From Rhizoclosmatium globosum (taxonomy: Eukaryota; Chytridiomycota; Chytridiomycetes; Chytridiales; Chytriomycetaceae), in the NCBI GenBank assembly GCA_002104985.1, contig MCGO01000072.1, forward strand, positions 124,001-188,000: 64,000 nt of DNA, in the 5' to 3' direction. This document shows, in pieces, positions 19,602-32,218 of this stretch (position 1 is its first letter; every line of letters starts with the position of its first letter). The notes below the pieces were generated by a model. That model saw only the letters and a program-made list of their open reading frames with translations. It was not told where the DNA came from and did not search any database. The position numbers and the translations under genes are program-made.

Positions 19602-21875
19602 CTAATCATCAAACACAACAGTCCCCCTCATAGTCGTAACGCTCTTTACACTCGCCCTGCCCCCACCACCATGCACAACCGTCACAGGCTTCATCTCTAT
19701 ATACTCCAACCCTCCTTCCTCCCCGCTCGGCGGGGGTATTACAGCCAGCATACCCGTAGAGAGTGTTGCAGACGATGTGGTGGTAACAGGCAATGGAATC
19801 CACGTATCAGGCGTATAATTCGTTGCTTGCTTCCATTGCACGACGCCGGCTGGTGTAGTAGAAATAGGTGTGATGGCGGTTTGAGGGATGGATGTGGATG
19901 TAGGGATCGGGGATTTTCCGCTTATACTGCGAGTTTGTTTTCGGTGTGTTAAGCCAGATGTGTTGGCGGGGGTGGAGGATGAGGATGTGTCGGGGATGGG
20001 CACGGAAGGGACTGTGAGAGAGTATTGGTATAAACTGCCGTTGCTGTAGTTACTCCTCGTGTCTTGGTGGATGATGGTTGGGACTGGAGCTGCAGGCGAT
20101 AATAGGATTTGGGGTTTATCGCTCCCGGTGGAATGGTTACTCCTCGTGTCGTGGTGTACGACTTCATAGAGTGATGTGGTGTTTTTCGGGGGTGTGGGTG
20201 TGACTGGTTTTGATGAAGATATAGTGGGAGCTGTGTGTTGGAAAGTAGAAGCCTTTACAGTTTCTTGGGCGACAGAGCGGGTCCATTCTTGGAATCGTTG
20301 GTTGTATAATTCTTCGTCACGTGTATTGTAGTTTGTGGCTGCGGGATTATCGGAGTCGAGAGAAAAGCGACGGAAATCGTCTATTTCTGGCTGGTTGCTA
20401 GGGATTTGGTTGCGGTCTGAGATGGAGCCTTGGCTCATGGGAGTTGTTTTTGAGGGAAATAGGAGTACGCGATATCGGCTAAAGGTAAGGATGGTCATGA
20501 GAATATTAAGGGCAGTAGCGAAAAAGAGGAGTTGGGACGAGGTGGAGAGGGAAAAGATTGGGTCCAAAGGCGACACAAAGAATCGTTGGTTTGGTTTTAG
20601 GCTTTGTGGAGCTGGATTTGTGTTGAGAGGGTCCTTGTATATCGCAAGGATTGCAAATGCCAGACTTAAAATAGAGGCGATTTCTGTTCAAAGGTGAGAA
20701 AGTGTCAGTTTGGAGTCATCTTTCAAGTGAGCTAAGTTCTAACATACCACCCAACAGCTGAAGGATAAAAGACCCGCCCAACATACGCTTGCCTGTCTTG
20801 TTGATTGAATTGTAATACTTTTCCGGAGTCTCTGTTTCCCTTCCTTCCTCTTTCGTGAATTTGAAAAGCCATCGCATACTGCCGCCCAGTTTTTTGGTAG
20901 GAGACAACGACGACTCTTGCTGAAACTGCAATCCAAATTGCCGCCGCCGTCGAGTCAATCCAAATCGAGATCCGGACTGAGCAGCTTGGATCATTGACAC
21001 ACCAAGCATCATTGCCGCCAATGACACCACATGAAACAGTATTGATATGATCTGAAGTACTCCTGTGAACATAAAAGTGGAGCATGCCGAGCCTGGCAAC
21101 TAAAAAACAAAGGATGAGAAGGGCTTAATTTAAGGTGATGGAAGGATGGATGATTGAAAATCAAAAAGCCTTTCCATATGTCGATGGCTTTCGTTGTACA
21201 TGAGGATAGACAGCTTACCCTATTAAACGAACAGTACTCTGCCACTGAAATACAAGTCTGTGTACGGTTCCAGTTGACGTTGTACACACCCCCACCATTG
21301 AACCCTGTGCCCGACCACCCACCACCATTCCAACTGCCTCCCACATTCGCACCCCCGTTCCAGCTTCCCCCAATATTAACTCCGCCGTTCCATGCGACTG
21401 ATTTGTTTGTCGATTTGAGGGCGTAGGTTGCGCAGACATCTCGAAAGCCGAAGGCGTATCCAAGTTGGACAATGACGACTGTTGGGTCTGAGGGCAGGAT
21501 GTCGTCCATTGCGACTGGCCAGGACGGGTACGAAAGGTTGTAGGCAGGAACGAGGCTGTTGTCGGGCCTTGCGATGTAGTAGAGGGGGGTACTAGTGTTG
21601 GTGGTGGTAGTGGCAGTGGTGGTAGGTGGCAGGGTACTAGTACTAGTAGTGGCTGTAGTGGCTGTAGCACCCAGGGCAGTTGTGGCAGTCCCAACCACCG
21701 ATGTTACACCACCTTTCTGCGGCTTCTGATCAAACTGCGGCGGTCGAACTGAAACAAGCGGCAGTGCGTTCGATGTCGCAACGAGCCGTGGAAGAAGCGT
21801 CGCTATAATAAGCGTAACCAAAATCGGAACGCCAATCAGAAGATGAACGACAAATGGAAGGCGGATGCTGTCCAT
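19602..21875 (-). CDS. Fungal four-helix membrane protein with large Ser/Thr/Gly-rich loop
   Basis: Three exons, complement(19602..20683, 20748..21099, 21219..21875), 696 aa, phases joining. I do not recognise the family. Topology: helix 1 near residue 10 (VHLLIGVPILVTLIIATLL), then about 190 residues of lumenal or extracellular Thr-rich sequence with Asn-x-Ser/Thr sites, several Cys and a repeated WNGG...GGSWNGG block; helix 2 (FTGVLQIISILFHVVSLAAM); helix 3 (GGSFILQLLGG running into IASILSLAFAILAIY); helix 4 (LLFFATALNILMTILTF). The C-terminal 300 residues are hydrophilic and Ser/Pro/Thr rich, with two copies of a DTRSN.S.GS unit. A cell-surface sensor or tether is possible but not shown. 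The gene is convergent with the ATPSCKMT-like gene and divergent from the Spa2-like gene. Confidence 0.7.
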
Positions 21876-22109
21876 TCAAAGTGGTGGTGGTTGGTTCAAA
21901 TGAGAGTTGGTGAGTGAAGGTGATTGGTGGCAAATTTGTTGAAAAGGGTTAAACAGAAGAAAGAAAGAAAAAGGGAGAGAGGGAAGGAGAGAGGGATATC
22001 ACTCTCTCGTTTAGTACAAGTTTAGTATAATTTATTTAATCTATTTTAATTACTAGTTTGGAAGAGAGGAAAGCAGAAAAGAAAGAGAAAGCTGAAAAGA
22101 CACACCAAA

Positions 22110-24817
22110 ATGTCCTCAACTGGTGATCAATACATCACTTTGCGGACGTTTCTCGGAGCAGACTTTCTCGATTCGCCCGAGGGATCCGAGGCAAACTCCG
22201 AAGCTTCGAAGGAACGCATGGGCCGTCTGAACCAGCAGCAGTTTACCGTCTTTACTGTCGATGTCATTGATGAGATCCTGCGAAGGAAAGAAGGCCCAAA
22301 TGGTGCGTGCTTGTCTGCTAGTGCCTGTTGTTACTAGCTAGTACTACTAGTAGCTACTAGTAGCTAGTATCTGGTAGTACAGAATCGAAATAGGGACTAA
22401 TTACCCTCCTTGACAGCCCCTTCATCTCTCCTTCCTCGTCAGGACTTTCACCCAAAGCGAAACGCAACAAGAGCGAAACTGTCTTCATTGGCCATCTTCA
22501 ACTTTAGGAAAATGGCTGCAGATGCCTTCTTTGAGCTCGAGAGGCGGTATCCCAATTTAGTGAATGAGGTGAGATTTCTGGCTGACTGCTGCGAAGTGGG
22601 GACTATGGACATCAAGTTGAACATATCATTGTTATGTTGTCATGGATTTGCATGGTTTTGAAATGCTGGGAGGGGATGGTCGGACTGCTCCTTCACCATA
22701 CATGTGATCACTAATTACCACATCACCTCTATCAGTACCCTCGTCAACAAAAGTCAACAAGACCTCCATCTTTCCCACAGCAAAATACCCCCCGAGCCAA
22801 CCCCGCTCCCCTTCAACAGCCACCCCTTCCAACACCCCAAACCCAACAACAGCCCACAACCACAACTCAATCCACACCAAAACCACCCGCAATGACCACC
22901 CGCCAACCAACAAACCCCTCCAAATCAATCGAAGAAATCCTCGCAGGCCTCGGCGACCTCGTCTCCCCCACCTCCCGCACCCCCCTCACAGGCGCCTCAG
23001 CCGCCGCCGCCGACGCAACCTCCACAGTCCTCCGCGACGCCATGGAACGCATGCGAAAAGACAACGCCGCAAAACAAGAATCTCTCAACGCAACAATCAC
23101 GTCCCTCCAAGACAAACTCGCCGAAACCCAACGCGACATGGACCTCACCCTCCGCGACGCCCAAGACCGTCTCACCGAGCTCGAAACCGTAAAAGAAGAA
23201 GTCTTCCGCCTCCAAGAAGTCCTCGCGGAGTCCAACGCCGAGTCCCAGGGGTTGCGCAAGGAACTCACCGCCGCGCAGAAGATGGCTTCTGATGCGGTTG
23301 CGGAGGCTGCGACACTGCGGACTGAGATGAGTTTGTTGAGGCAGGGGAATCAGGATACGGTTTCGGAGGTGTCTGCGGCGAGGAGGGAGCTTTCTGAGGC
23401 TAAGAAAATGTATTTGGATGCGCAGGGGGAGGCGACGGGGTTGAGAGGCGAGGTGGATCGGTTGAAGGCGGAGTTGGCGAGTGTGAAGACTTTGCATGCG
23501 AGGCAGGTTGCTGATTATGCGGCGTTGAAGGCGGATTATGGGGATATTAAGGGGCATATTTCTGATCAGGCTGTTGTGAGTGCTTCTCTTTGTTTTGTGT
23601 TTCTTTGTGGGGTTGCATGGAACTTAATTTTGACTTTGTCGCAGTTGTTTGGAGAAGTGAGGACGGAGACTACTTCGTTGCTTGCGGAAGTCAAGTCTAT
23701 GAGTGCGAGAAATGCGGAACTTCGTGCACAGAATGAACAGCTTGCGTTAAAGAACGAAGATGGTATCAAAATGGCAGATGAACTTGCTCAGAGTTACGAC
23801 GATATCGTGCGCAACTTTGAGGCACTCAAGAGTGAGAACGAAGGACTGCGAGAGCAAGTTCAGCAATTAATGGCGAATGGAGGTGGAGGTGGAGGTGGTG
23901 CTAGAGGATTTGGAGGTCCTGGTGGTGTAGCTGGTGGCGAAGTTGTCCTTCCAAAGATGGCACCTCTTTCCCACGATGGTGTATTGGATATGTCAGCTGC
24001 ACAAGCATATCAATCTGCTGTTGAGAATCTTCTTCGTGCCGTCAGGTGAGACTCATTTTATTTTGCAAGGAAATATCTCAACTGTGTCTCCCTTTTATAC
24101 AGAGTCGACTCGTCCGCAGTTCTCCCCGCTCTCAAATCCATTATTTCCGCTTGTAAACAAGCAACGGAATCCATTGAAGACTTTGAAACAACCCACTACA
24201 AGAACCAACCCTTCGCAAAAGAACAAGAACTCGACAATGCCAGAGCCCAGTTCAGTAAATCCATGACAGCCCTTATCGCCGCCACAAAGACGCACGTCTC
24301 CCGCGGAAATGCAGCTGAAAAGGTGGACGCCGCTGTAGCAACCATGACCGAAACCCTCTCAAGAACCGCACAACTCGTGAAAGCAAAATGCGCCGACGAA
24401 GGAGCCGACGAAATCCTGTACGAAAAGATCCAACAACTCAAAGACCTTGTCGAAACCAACACAGTCCCCATCGTAGAAGGAATCCAGGCCTTACTATCAA
24501 CAATGCGCGGGCCCTCTGGAAGCCCGGCGTTCCTGAAAGACATGAACAGTAAAGTCTCGGCCATCAGTGTGATTGTAAAGTCGATTCTGAAGGCATCTCA
24601 AGTTGTGTTCTCGCAAATGAGTGATGAAGATGAATTCAAGGTCGAGTGTGAGGCGGTCTTGAATTCGATGGCGAATACACGAAAGAGGCTGGAGGGTAAG
24701 ATGGGAGAGTTGAGTAAAGATGTGGAGAACGCGGATATTAAGCAGGCGATTGGAGCGAGTGCATATGAAGTTGCTAAACTTGTCAAAAAGTTTGTTGCGT
24801 TGTTGGATGAAGTGTAG
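22110..24817 (+). CDS. Spa2/GIT-type polarity scaffold with SHD repeats
   Basis: Polarisome-type scaffold. Exons 22110..22302, 22417..22568, 22736..23575, 23645..24045 and 24103..24817, 766 aa, phases joining. Two Spa2-homology repeats open the protein: ERMGRLNQQQFTVFTVDVID / EILRR, then DFHPKRNATRAKLSSLAIFN and FFELERRYP; compare Spa2/GIT 'L..LS.QQF.EL..DVYDEL.RR' and 'DFHPKRNQAR.KLA.L...RF..L..DVFYELERR'. A Pro/Gln linker, a long coiled coil (about residues 190-470) and a Gly run follow. The C-terminal helical domain matches the Spa2/GIT C-terminal region. The intron at 23576-23644 is 69 nt and has no stop, so it could be retained. A bud or hyphal-tip role is known for Dikarya Spa2; in a chytrid it would concern rhizoid or cortical polarity. 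Confidence 0.85.
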
Positions 24818-25070
24818 ATTTTTTAAGTATGTCTTTTGATTCTTTAGTTTCTTTGTTTGTTTGTTTCATAGTGCAGGACACCCCCCACCTTTCTCCAATA
24901 CATTTCATTTTATCCAGTACATCTATTTAGTCTAATTTGATGAAGGAGAATAAGAAGGTCACGAGTGGATGCAAGTGGCTCTTTCTTTCGATCAGTCGCG
25001 CCAAAATTTTCGCACGGCATCGAAAAAAGAACGCACGAAAACTTCCAACGAACCAACCAAAACAGCCAAA

Positions 25071-25732
25071 ATGGGAATCTCGTAAGTCTCCCACGCCCTC
25101 TTTGGCCTCTGTCTGGGCTGTAGCATAGATAGCACAGGCTGCATAGGAAGGAGTATGAAGGAGGAAGGGGGAATAGGGAATAGGGAAGAGGATGGAGGGA
25201 GGAATCAACTAAAGTACCTAAATGGGAGCCATATTGGATTCAAACTATCAACCCATCCTCTCTTTGTCTGTCTCCTTATTCCATCAATGTCAAACTGCCT
25301 CCCTCACGCACAGTCGTGGGTGCTTTGCGCGCCACTCACTCAATTCCCCACCCTCCTTCCCTCCTTCTTTCCACTCTCCCACTAAAAACAACCCCAACCA
25401 AAAACCAGAATGAAAGAAGGAATCAGACGCAACCCTCCAATCTATCTCCTCTTCACAGCCGTTGGATTCGGTGTCGGTCTTGCTGGTTACTTTGGGTGGC
25501 AGTTGAGTATTTTTTGAATTTCATTTCCGAAAGCCACCCATGTATCTAATTATTATTTCTTTTGTTTTCGTTTATTAGCGCTATTCGCACGGACCCTCAC
25601 TTGCTCCTCGTTAACAAGAAGACGAACCCACACCCATGGTTGAGTGTTGACCAGGGAACCAACATCAAGCTTTACTCCATCAACCAAAAGTTTGACAAGA
25701 ATGTCAAGAAGGGGTACCATGATGACCTTTAA
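25071..25732 (+). CDS. B12D/NDUFA4 (MLRQ)-like small mitochondrial membrane protein
   Basis: Exons 25071..25081, 25409..25501 and 25579..25732, 85 aa. The product MGISMKEGIRRNPPIYLL is followed by one membrane helix (TAVGFGVGLAGYFG), then HAIRTDPHLLLVNKKTNPHP, the B12D/MLRQ plan (short basic N-terminus, one helix, 'R...xP.v...k...P'). In animals NDUFA4 belongs to cytochrome c oxidase or to complex I-associated fractions. The first exon holds only 11 coding bases and intron 1 is 327 nt, long for this genome, so the start could instead be the ATG at 25410. Third-exon frame and stop are clear. Confidence 0.68.
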
Positions 25733-26931
25733 AAGAATTGTCTCGTGGCAATTCTCTTCTTCAGTTTTGTAGTGTAACACAACCTCTTTTTTTTCTGATT
25801 GGAGAGGAAGGAAACCTATCCTTTTCATCTTTCTCTTCGGCTCTCGTCGAATAAAATACAACACCGTAATAGCTTGTGAATGTTTTTTGATTTGATGTTG
25901 ATCGTGCTATTTGATGATCGAGATAACCCCTTAATAGTGAACGAGTGGCGTAACTGAAGGAAGAGCACATAAAGAAGAATATGAATTCTCCTTCAGGTTC
26001 CCCTTCAAATTACATCCAGTTGTATTGGGTGTCATTTACAGTCCTCCTTAACCATGGTCGAACACCTGTCTGCGTTATTCTAAGATTCTTTTGAATCTGG
26101 AGAAGCAAAAGGATCTAACAACGTGACCGTTCAGTTTCAATAAATGTAACTTGGTGATCGACTGCGGCGCTTTAATAATGTTCACAGCGTTGTCGCTGAT
26201 CTCTGTATCTTTTGAACCTTCCGTATAATCTCTCTATTAATTGGCCTTACAAATACTTTTCATGTTGTTTGTCAGCAGTCACCATGAGGGACCCCATCTC
26301 TTCATATCGATGCATGCAATCACCGAAACCGCAAAATATCAGCATTCCGAATTATGAAACAGTGAGCCGTGGCGCTAGAACGAAATTCGCCTAATGCGGA
26401 AAATAAACTCAGGTTCGAAATCCAATATGAAGTACTGAAAGGGGGCTGAAGGGCATGCTTGTTATGCGTGCTTTTCGGAAATTTTCGGAATATTTTTAGA
26501 AAAAAATTTCATTGAGCTGTCTCCCTGTCAAAAATCGCTTTCTGCACTGTGTTCTAAAAAAGATCAACCACAAAAACGAGTAATATCTGTTAACATGGTT
26601 GAAGGTGAGAATGTGCTTTCACCTCGGCCAACTGCAATACCTTCCTACACTCGGATTCTATGGGGGGAAATCTTCTGGAAGTTTCAGATGAACGTTGAGC
26701 AAGTTCGACATCAACACTGGCGCCTCAACATCACCGTGAAACGAAGGGGAGCAGAAGTTGAAACCGGCCTTTTGCCTCAAACATACAGCAAATGCATTCA
26801 GCAGTTCACATTTGTCAGGCGATGCAGTTTCAGTTGGACCCCTCTTCACCCCCTATCCCCGTTCCAAAAATGGCCTGCATATTTCTTCCCCCTCCCCTCT
26901 TCGCCAAAAATATCATCCTGAAACTAACATC
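25733..26931. other. Intergenic region upstream of the proton ATPase, 1.2 kb
   Basis: The longest gene-free stretch in the first half of the window. Short open frames here show no family resemblance. It contains AT-rich blocks (about 26460-26530) and a 5' leader ending CATCATGACTGAAG. An in-frame extension of the ATPase to 26758 is open but lacks conserved features. Presumably it holds the promoter of the highly expressed ATPase gene. Confidence 0.4.
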
Positions 26932-29845
26932 ATGACTGAAGCTAAACACGAGGAGCTCAACTCCAACGGCAAGAAGCCATTGAAGATGGAGGAAGCCGTG
27001 CACGTTGAAGTCGCCGATGATATTCCACCCGAGTTGGAGGCGCTCTTGCACGCCGAGCCATGTGTGGGTCTCTCTGACACTGAGGTTGCCGAGCGTACTG
27101 CCCAGTTTGGTTTGAACGAGATTCCAGAGACCAAGACCAACCCTCTCCTCAAGTTCTTGTCGTACTTCTTGGGTCCTATCTCGTACCTCTTGGAAATCGC
27201 CTGTATTCTGTCTGGTGTGTTCGAGGACTGGATTGACTTTGGAATCTTGCTTGCTGTGTTGATCATCAACGCTTGTATTGGTTTCTTTGAGGAGGCTCGT
27301 GCTGAGTCTGCCTTGGACGCTCTCAAGAACACTCTTGCCTTGAAGTCTCGTTGCTGGAGAAACGGAAAGCTTGTGGAGGTTGACTCCAACACTCTTGTTC
27401 CAGGAGATATTATTGCGCTTCGTCTTGGTGATATTATTCCAGCTGATTGTCGTCTTTTGGGTGTCGGTGTCCAGGGTGAAATCTCCGAGGGTACTCTCCA
27501 GATTGACCAGTCTGCTCTTACCGGTGAATCCCTCCCTGTCCAGAAGGGTAAGGGTGCTACTGCCTACTCTTCCGCTATTGTCAAGCAAGGTCAGATGTTG
27601 GCTGTCGTTACCAAGACTGGTATCAACACTTTCATCGGTCGTGCTGCCAACTTGATCTCCATCACCACTGAGGAGGGTCACTTCCAAAAGATTATCAACT
27701 CCATCGGTAACTTCTTGGTCATTATCACTTGTGTGAGTTTGCTCCGGAATTAGTGATCGTGATTACGTTGTATACTAATCGAATCCAATTTATTAGGGTA
27801 TGGCTGTCGTTCTCTTCTTCGTTCGTACCTGGGCTGTCCCAGAAGACAAGGATGCTTCCACTGGTGACCGTGTTAAGGCTGCCCTCTTGGAAGTCTTGGT
27901 TTTGACCATCGCTGCTATTCCAGTCGGTCTCCCAACCATCATGTCCGTTACCATGGCTGTCGGAGCTTCCCAGCTCGCCAAGAAGGAGGTTATCGTCAAG
28001 CGTTTGACTGCCATCGAAGAGCTCGCTTCCGTCTCGATTCTCTGCTCTGACAAAACCGGTACTTTGACCCTCAACCAGCTTTCCTTCGACAAGCCATACC
28101 TCTCCAACAAAGGTAACACCACCGACGACTTCCACGGAACCGGAGTCCCATACACCGAGCAAGACCTCCTTTTGGCCTCTTTCTTCGCCTCTGAACCAGG
28201 AGCCCAAGACGCTATTGAATCTGCCATCCGTAAGGCCGCCCAGACCCGTGTCACCATCCTCAAGGAGCGTGAAAACCAGGACCACCACATCCCAGGCTAC
28301 AAGGTCAACAACTTCATTCCATTCAACCCAACCTCCAAGTACACCGAAGCCACCGTCACCGACCTCTCCACCGGCAAGAAGTTCCGCACCATCAAGGGAG
28401 CCCCACAAGTCATTGTCCGCATGGTCGGAGGACACGATGAAGCCACCGCCGCCGTCAACGACTTTGCCCGCCGCGGTCTTCGTGCCCTCGGTGTCGCTCG
28501 CACCGTCGACGACGCCATGACCAAATTCGAAATGATTGGAATGATCTCCTTGCTCGACCCACCCCGTCCAGACTCTGCCCACACCATCGAGGAATGCCAC
28601 AAGCTCGGTATCTCTGTCAAGATGATCACTGGAGACCAACAGATTATCGGAAAGGAAGTTGCGCACCGTCTTGGTATGCACCGTACGATTTTGGATGCTT
28701 CCAAGTTGATGGATACTACGATTGATGAGGATGCTTTGATTGATCGATGCGTCAAGTGTGATGGTTTCGCTCAGGTTATTCCGGAACACAAGTACAAGGT
28801 TGTTGAGTTGCTCCAGAAGCGTGGTTACCTTGTTGGTATGACTGGTGACGGTGTGAACGATGCTCCAGCTTTGAAGAAGGCCAACGTCGGTATTGCCGTC
28901 GAGGGTTGTACTGATGCCGCCCGTTCTGCCGCTGATATCGTTTTGCTCGCTGCCGGTCTTTCTACTATTGTTGATGGAGTCAAGACTTCCCGTGCTATTT
29001 TCCAGAGAATGAGATCTTACGCCTTGTACCGTATCGCTTCTACCATTCACTTCTTGTTGTTCTTCTTCATCTCCATCTGTGCCTACGGTTTCTCTCTTCC
29101 ACCAAGATTGATTATTTTGATTGCCGTGTTGAACGATGCTGCTACCCTCGTTATCTCTGTCGACAATGCCCAGATTTCCCAGCGTCCAGACAAGTGGAGA
29201 CTCGGTCAGCTCATTACTCTCTCCTTCATTCTCGGTTTCTTGTTGATGATTATTTCTTGGGCCCACTTCTTTGTTGCTCACTACGGTGTCGGTTACACTC
29301 AGCACTCTTACGACAAGTACCCTAACGAGGAGAACGCCGGTGTCCTCCAAACCATCATGTACCTCCAGATTTCATCTTGCCCACACTTTGTTATCTTCTC
29401 TACTCGTCTCCCAGGTTACTTCTACGAAAACATGCCATCTTGGACTTTCATTATCGCTGTCGCTGGTACCCAAGTCTTTGCCATGTTCATGTCCATCTTT
29501 GGTATCCGTGCTCTTGATGCTACTGCCATTGGATGGGGATGGGGTGTTGGAGTTCTTGCTGTTTCCACCGTCATGTTCATGTTGCTCGACATTGTCAAGG
29601 TCCAGATTATCCGCAAGTGGTCCTTCGATCTTACTGTCAAGTTGTACCCAACCAAGGCCAGAAAGGCTGAGTTGCAGACCCGTCTTGCCAAGCGTGCTCT
29701 CAAGGCTCGTGTTGATGCCAACATTATCAAGGCCCGTAAGGTTTACTACATGACCATGGCTGTTGTTGCCTGGAGAAAGGCTCTTTCTCAGAGCAAGAAG
29801 GCTGTCAAGGGAGCTGCTGGTTCCACTGCCGTTGGAATCAACTAA
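26932..29845 (+). CDS. PMA1: Plasma-membrane P-type H+-ATPase (P3A)
   Basis: Electrogenic proton pump of the plasma membrane. Exons 26932..27732 and 27797..29845, 949 aa, near the roughly 950 of plant and 918 of yeast pumps. Hallmarks in order: LTGESLPV (actuator), IPVGLPT (helix 4 proline motif), SDKTGTLT with the phosphorylated Asp near residue 352, KGAPQ (nucleotide binding), DPPRPDS, KMITGDQ, and MTGDGVNDAPALKKA (hinge). Ten membrane helices are expected. The N-terminus is acidic (EEAVHVEVADDIPPELEALL). The C-tail is basic and helical (VVAWRKALSQSKKAVKG), a likely autoinhibitory region. Start chosen at MTEAKHEEL because homology begins close after it. Codon use is strongly biased (CCA Pro, AAG Lys, GGT/GGA Gly), as expected of a highly expressed gene. 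The intron is 64 nt. Confidence 0.96.
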
Positions 29846-29972
29846 GTTACATGAGTTAACTTCACTTTTAGTCTATACTGTTTTACACTTTTGATTCATT
29901 GATCAGGCTTCTAATAAATCGTAATTTGATCATACACGCTTTTGTTCTCATAAATTAAAACCAATAAAATCG

Positions 29973-31589
29973 ATGTTCTTGACAGCAACACCCAAAAAGC
30001 AGGCCACGTTCGCCGGCACCACCTTCTCGTCGACCCTCACTTTCCACCAGCAAAAGAGACCGAAAAGCGGGTCGTTTCTGTGGGGATTTGCGCAGGTTCT
30101 CGGAACATTCTCGTTTGAGCAATCGCAAATTGGCTTTGACGTGGCCGAACTTGGGCGCATTCGGGGCAAGGGCGTCGTTGTTGGCGCGGGTTTCGGTGGA
30201 ATTGCCCTGGAAAAAGAGTTGGAACGAGAACGAAATGGTTTGGTTTTGTTTGGGTTTTGTTCGATTGGTTTGAGTTGGGTTTAACTGTTGTTAACTGGGC
30301 TTAACTAGCATTCGCTCTACTTAGTACGGCTCCTTCTATCCTGTTTTATGACTTGAACTTGAAGGAGGGCGAGGAACGGAAGGGTTGAGTGGCCTTGTCT
30401 CTCTGCATCAACCACTGACAGCATACACAAACAGTTTCCTATGAAATCGAATTACCTTCAAATTTACCTCCTTCTTTCCGCGGGAAAATATTCAAAGTAC
30501 AATATAAGCTTGTCATTTGCATACAACCAGTGGGTGTTGCGAAGCCGCTGATATTTCAACTTCCATTACGGATATACGCGAGCATTGGAGGTATCTTCAT
30601 ATTCTACGAATAATTTAATATTAATCGAGGATACTCAAGATATTCTGTCGCAACGGGTGTTTAACGTTTCATCGCCTGTTATCATCACAGATGATATTGG
30701 AATCGTTGGGGAAGTCGTGAAACCAAAACTTGTCAATGGAATCGACATGGAAAGCTTGATGAGACGTGAGTCTTGCCATGGAATTTGGTCGAGTAATAAC
30801 AGAACCGCTATCCCAGCACTCGTTGCCGAATCGGAGGAGGAAGAAATGACACTCGCACAAAAACTCACTCGACACTGTCAAAAATCTGGGAAAATATCGG
30901 TTGATATCTGTAAAGGCTCTGACCTGGTCGCACACTTTACTTTGGTCCGTGGCGCGTTTCGGGTTGGAGATACTGTGTTGGGTTTGCTAGACTTCTCAAA
31001 GTGCACTGTCGCATGCTTTCAGGTAATCACCGTCACTTTTGCGACGGCATGCTCACATAAACATACACCACAACAGCTTTCAGCTTTCTTGGAACAAACC
31101 GAAACAGTCGATGAGAACCATGTACCTAGCAACAGCGCCTCAACGAAAGGCGTGCGTACCGTATTAGCACAGCATCACTGCTGTGTAATCAACACATCCC
31201 GCATGGATATTTCCCTCAAAATACCTTCAACCGCAACACCCGATTTCAAGACATCCGTTGGTAACTGTCCCCTCTCATCACTCCTCCCAAAAACATTAAA
31301 ACCCCTTTCCACAGCATCTGTATCATACAACCTCCGTCTCGAATTCATCACATCCCGAGGCCCGAATCCGAAACTTCTTGAACCCGTTGCAGCGATTCTG
31401 GATCCCACTGTGGCGGATATGGAAAACGCGCATGATCATCACGCTCAGAACTTTACGGCGTTGAAGTTGGTGGATAGAGTGGATGTGGAGGCGTTTGAAT
31501 GTGTTTTGGGGATTAAAGTGTATCCGAGGGGAGATGATGTTTGGGGTGGAAATGGGAAGCAGTTTGAGGTTGGTGTGAATAAAGTGTGA
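29973..31589 (+). CDS. RGP1: Rgp1, subunit of the Ric1-Rgp1 Rab6/Ypt6 exchange factor
   Basis: Arrestin-like subunit of the Golgi GEF for Ypt6/Rab6. Exons 29973..30237, 30435..30590, 30640..31022 and 31077..31589, 438 aa, phases consistent. The N-terminus FAGTTFSSTLTF is the first arrestin-like strand. Exon 2 carries the most telling block, YEIELPSNLPPSFRGKIFKV, followed by YKLVICIQ and FQLPLRIYASIG; this 'ELP.NLPPS.RG...K..Y.L' string is diagnostic for Rgp1. Exon 3 has FTLVRGAFRVGDTVLGLLDF and exon 4 the distal beta-sandwich. The donor of intron 1 (GTTTGG) is weak and the 197-nt intron is long, so the exon 1 end is the least sure point. The last intron is 54 nt and open in frame. Confidence 0.85.
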
Positions 31590-31698
31590 ATTTGATTGAG
31601 GCTATTTCAGCGGTCTCGTCCGTTCTTTTCCAGGTTTACCCTGAAAGTTCATCTAGGATTAGCATAACGACTCCCTCGAAATTGACAATCATTAATCA

Positions 31699-31974
31699 AT
31701 GAAAGGTCAACATAAACAGATGCATATCAAAATTCAAAGTCGATACGCGGGTATATGTCTCTGTCTTATGGTTGGAATATTGTTTATAGCGTCACTCCTG
31801 GAAGCTGAAGCCTTAGCACTTTCGTCATCGGATATGTTTCCGTTTTCTTTTGAAACTGCAGTAGGAGCTTTATCATTGGCATTAGCAGGGGTCCGATTCA
31901 ATGCTGCGACAATGTCTGCCATTATCAATAGCAATTGCACCACAAATGCCGAATTAGAATCTTTAAATACTTAA
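31699..31974. CDS. Possible small gene, strand undecided
   Basis: Two overlapping open frames compete. On the plus strand, 31699-31974 would give 91 aa with one hydrophobic segment (YAGICLCLMVGILFIASLLE). On the minus strand, 31943-31734 would give 69 aa of polar Ala/Ser/Asn/Asp-rich sequence beginning MVQLLLIMADIVAALNRTPA. Neither resembles a family I know, and neither has convincing upstream signals. It lies between Rgp1 and the transcription-factor gene. Both may be spurious. Confidence 0.2.
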
Positions 31975-32218
31975 GATCTTGAAATCTTTCATAATGTTGT
32001 AGCCAGCTAAATTATCACGCAAACATCAATTAGACTGTTGACTGGAATAGCCGCAGAGAACCATCGTTAAGGTTTTTCCCAACCTGCAATGAGAAATTGA
32101 TTTGAGAAGAGTGAAATTCTTATTCTTAATATAACTTGATAAATGAACTGGAAATTATCGCTGAAAAAGAATATGATATTACATTTAATTAGTGGTACAA
32201 ACATAAACAAGAATTAAC

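Noticed and set aside
26758..26931. 58-codon N-terminal extension of the proton ATPase
   Set aside because: Open in frame, but it lacks any resemblance to pump N-termini; MTEAKHEE gives the expected length.
27725..29350. 541-codon open frame antisense to the proton ATPase
   Set aside because: Explained by the strong codon bias of the ATPase; composition is that of a reverse-frame shadow and no motif or start signal supports it.
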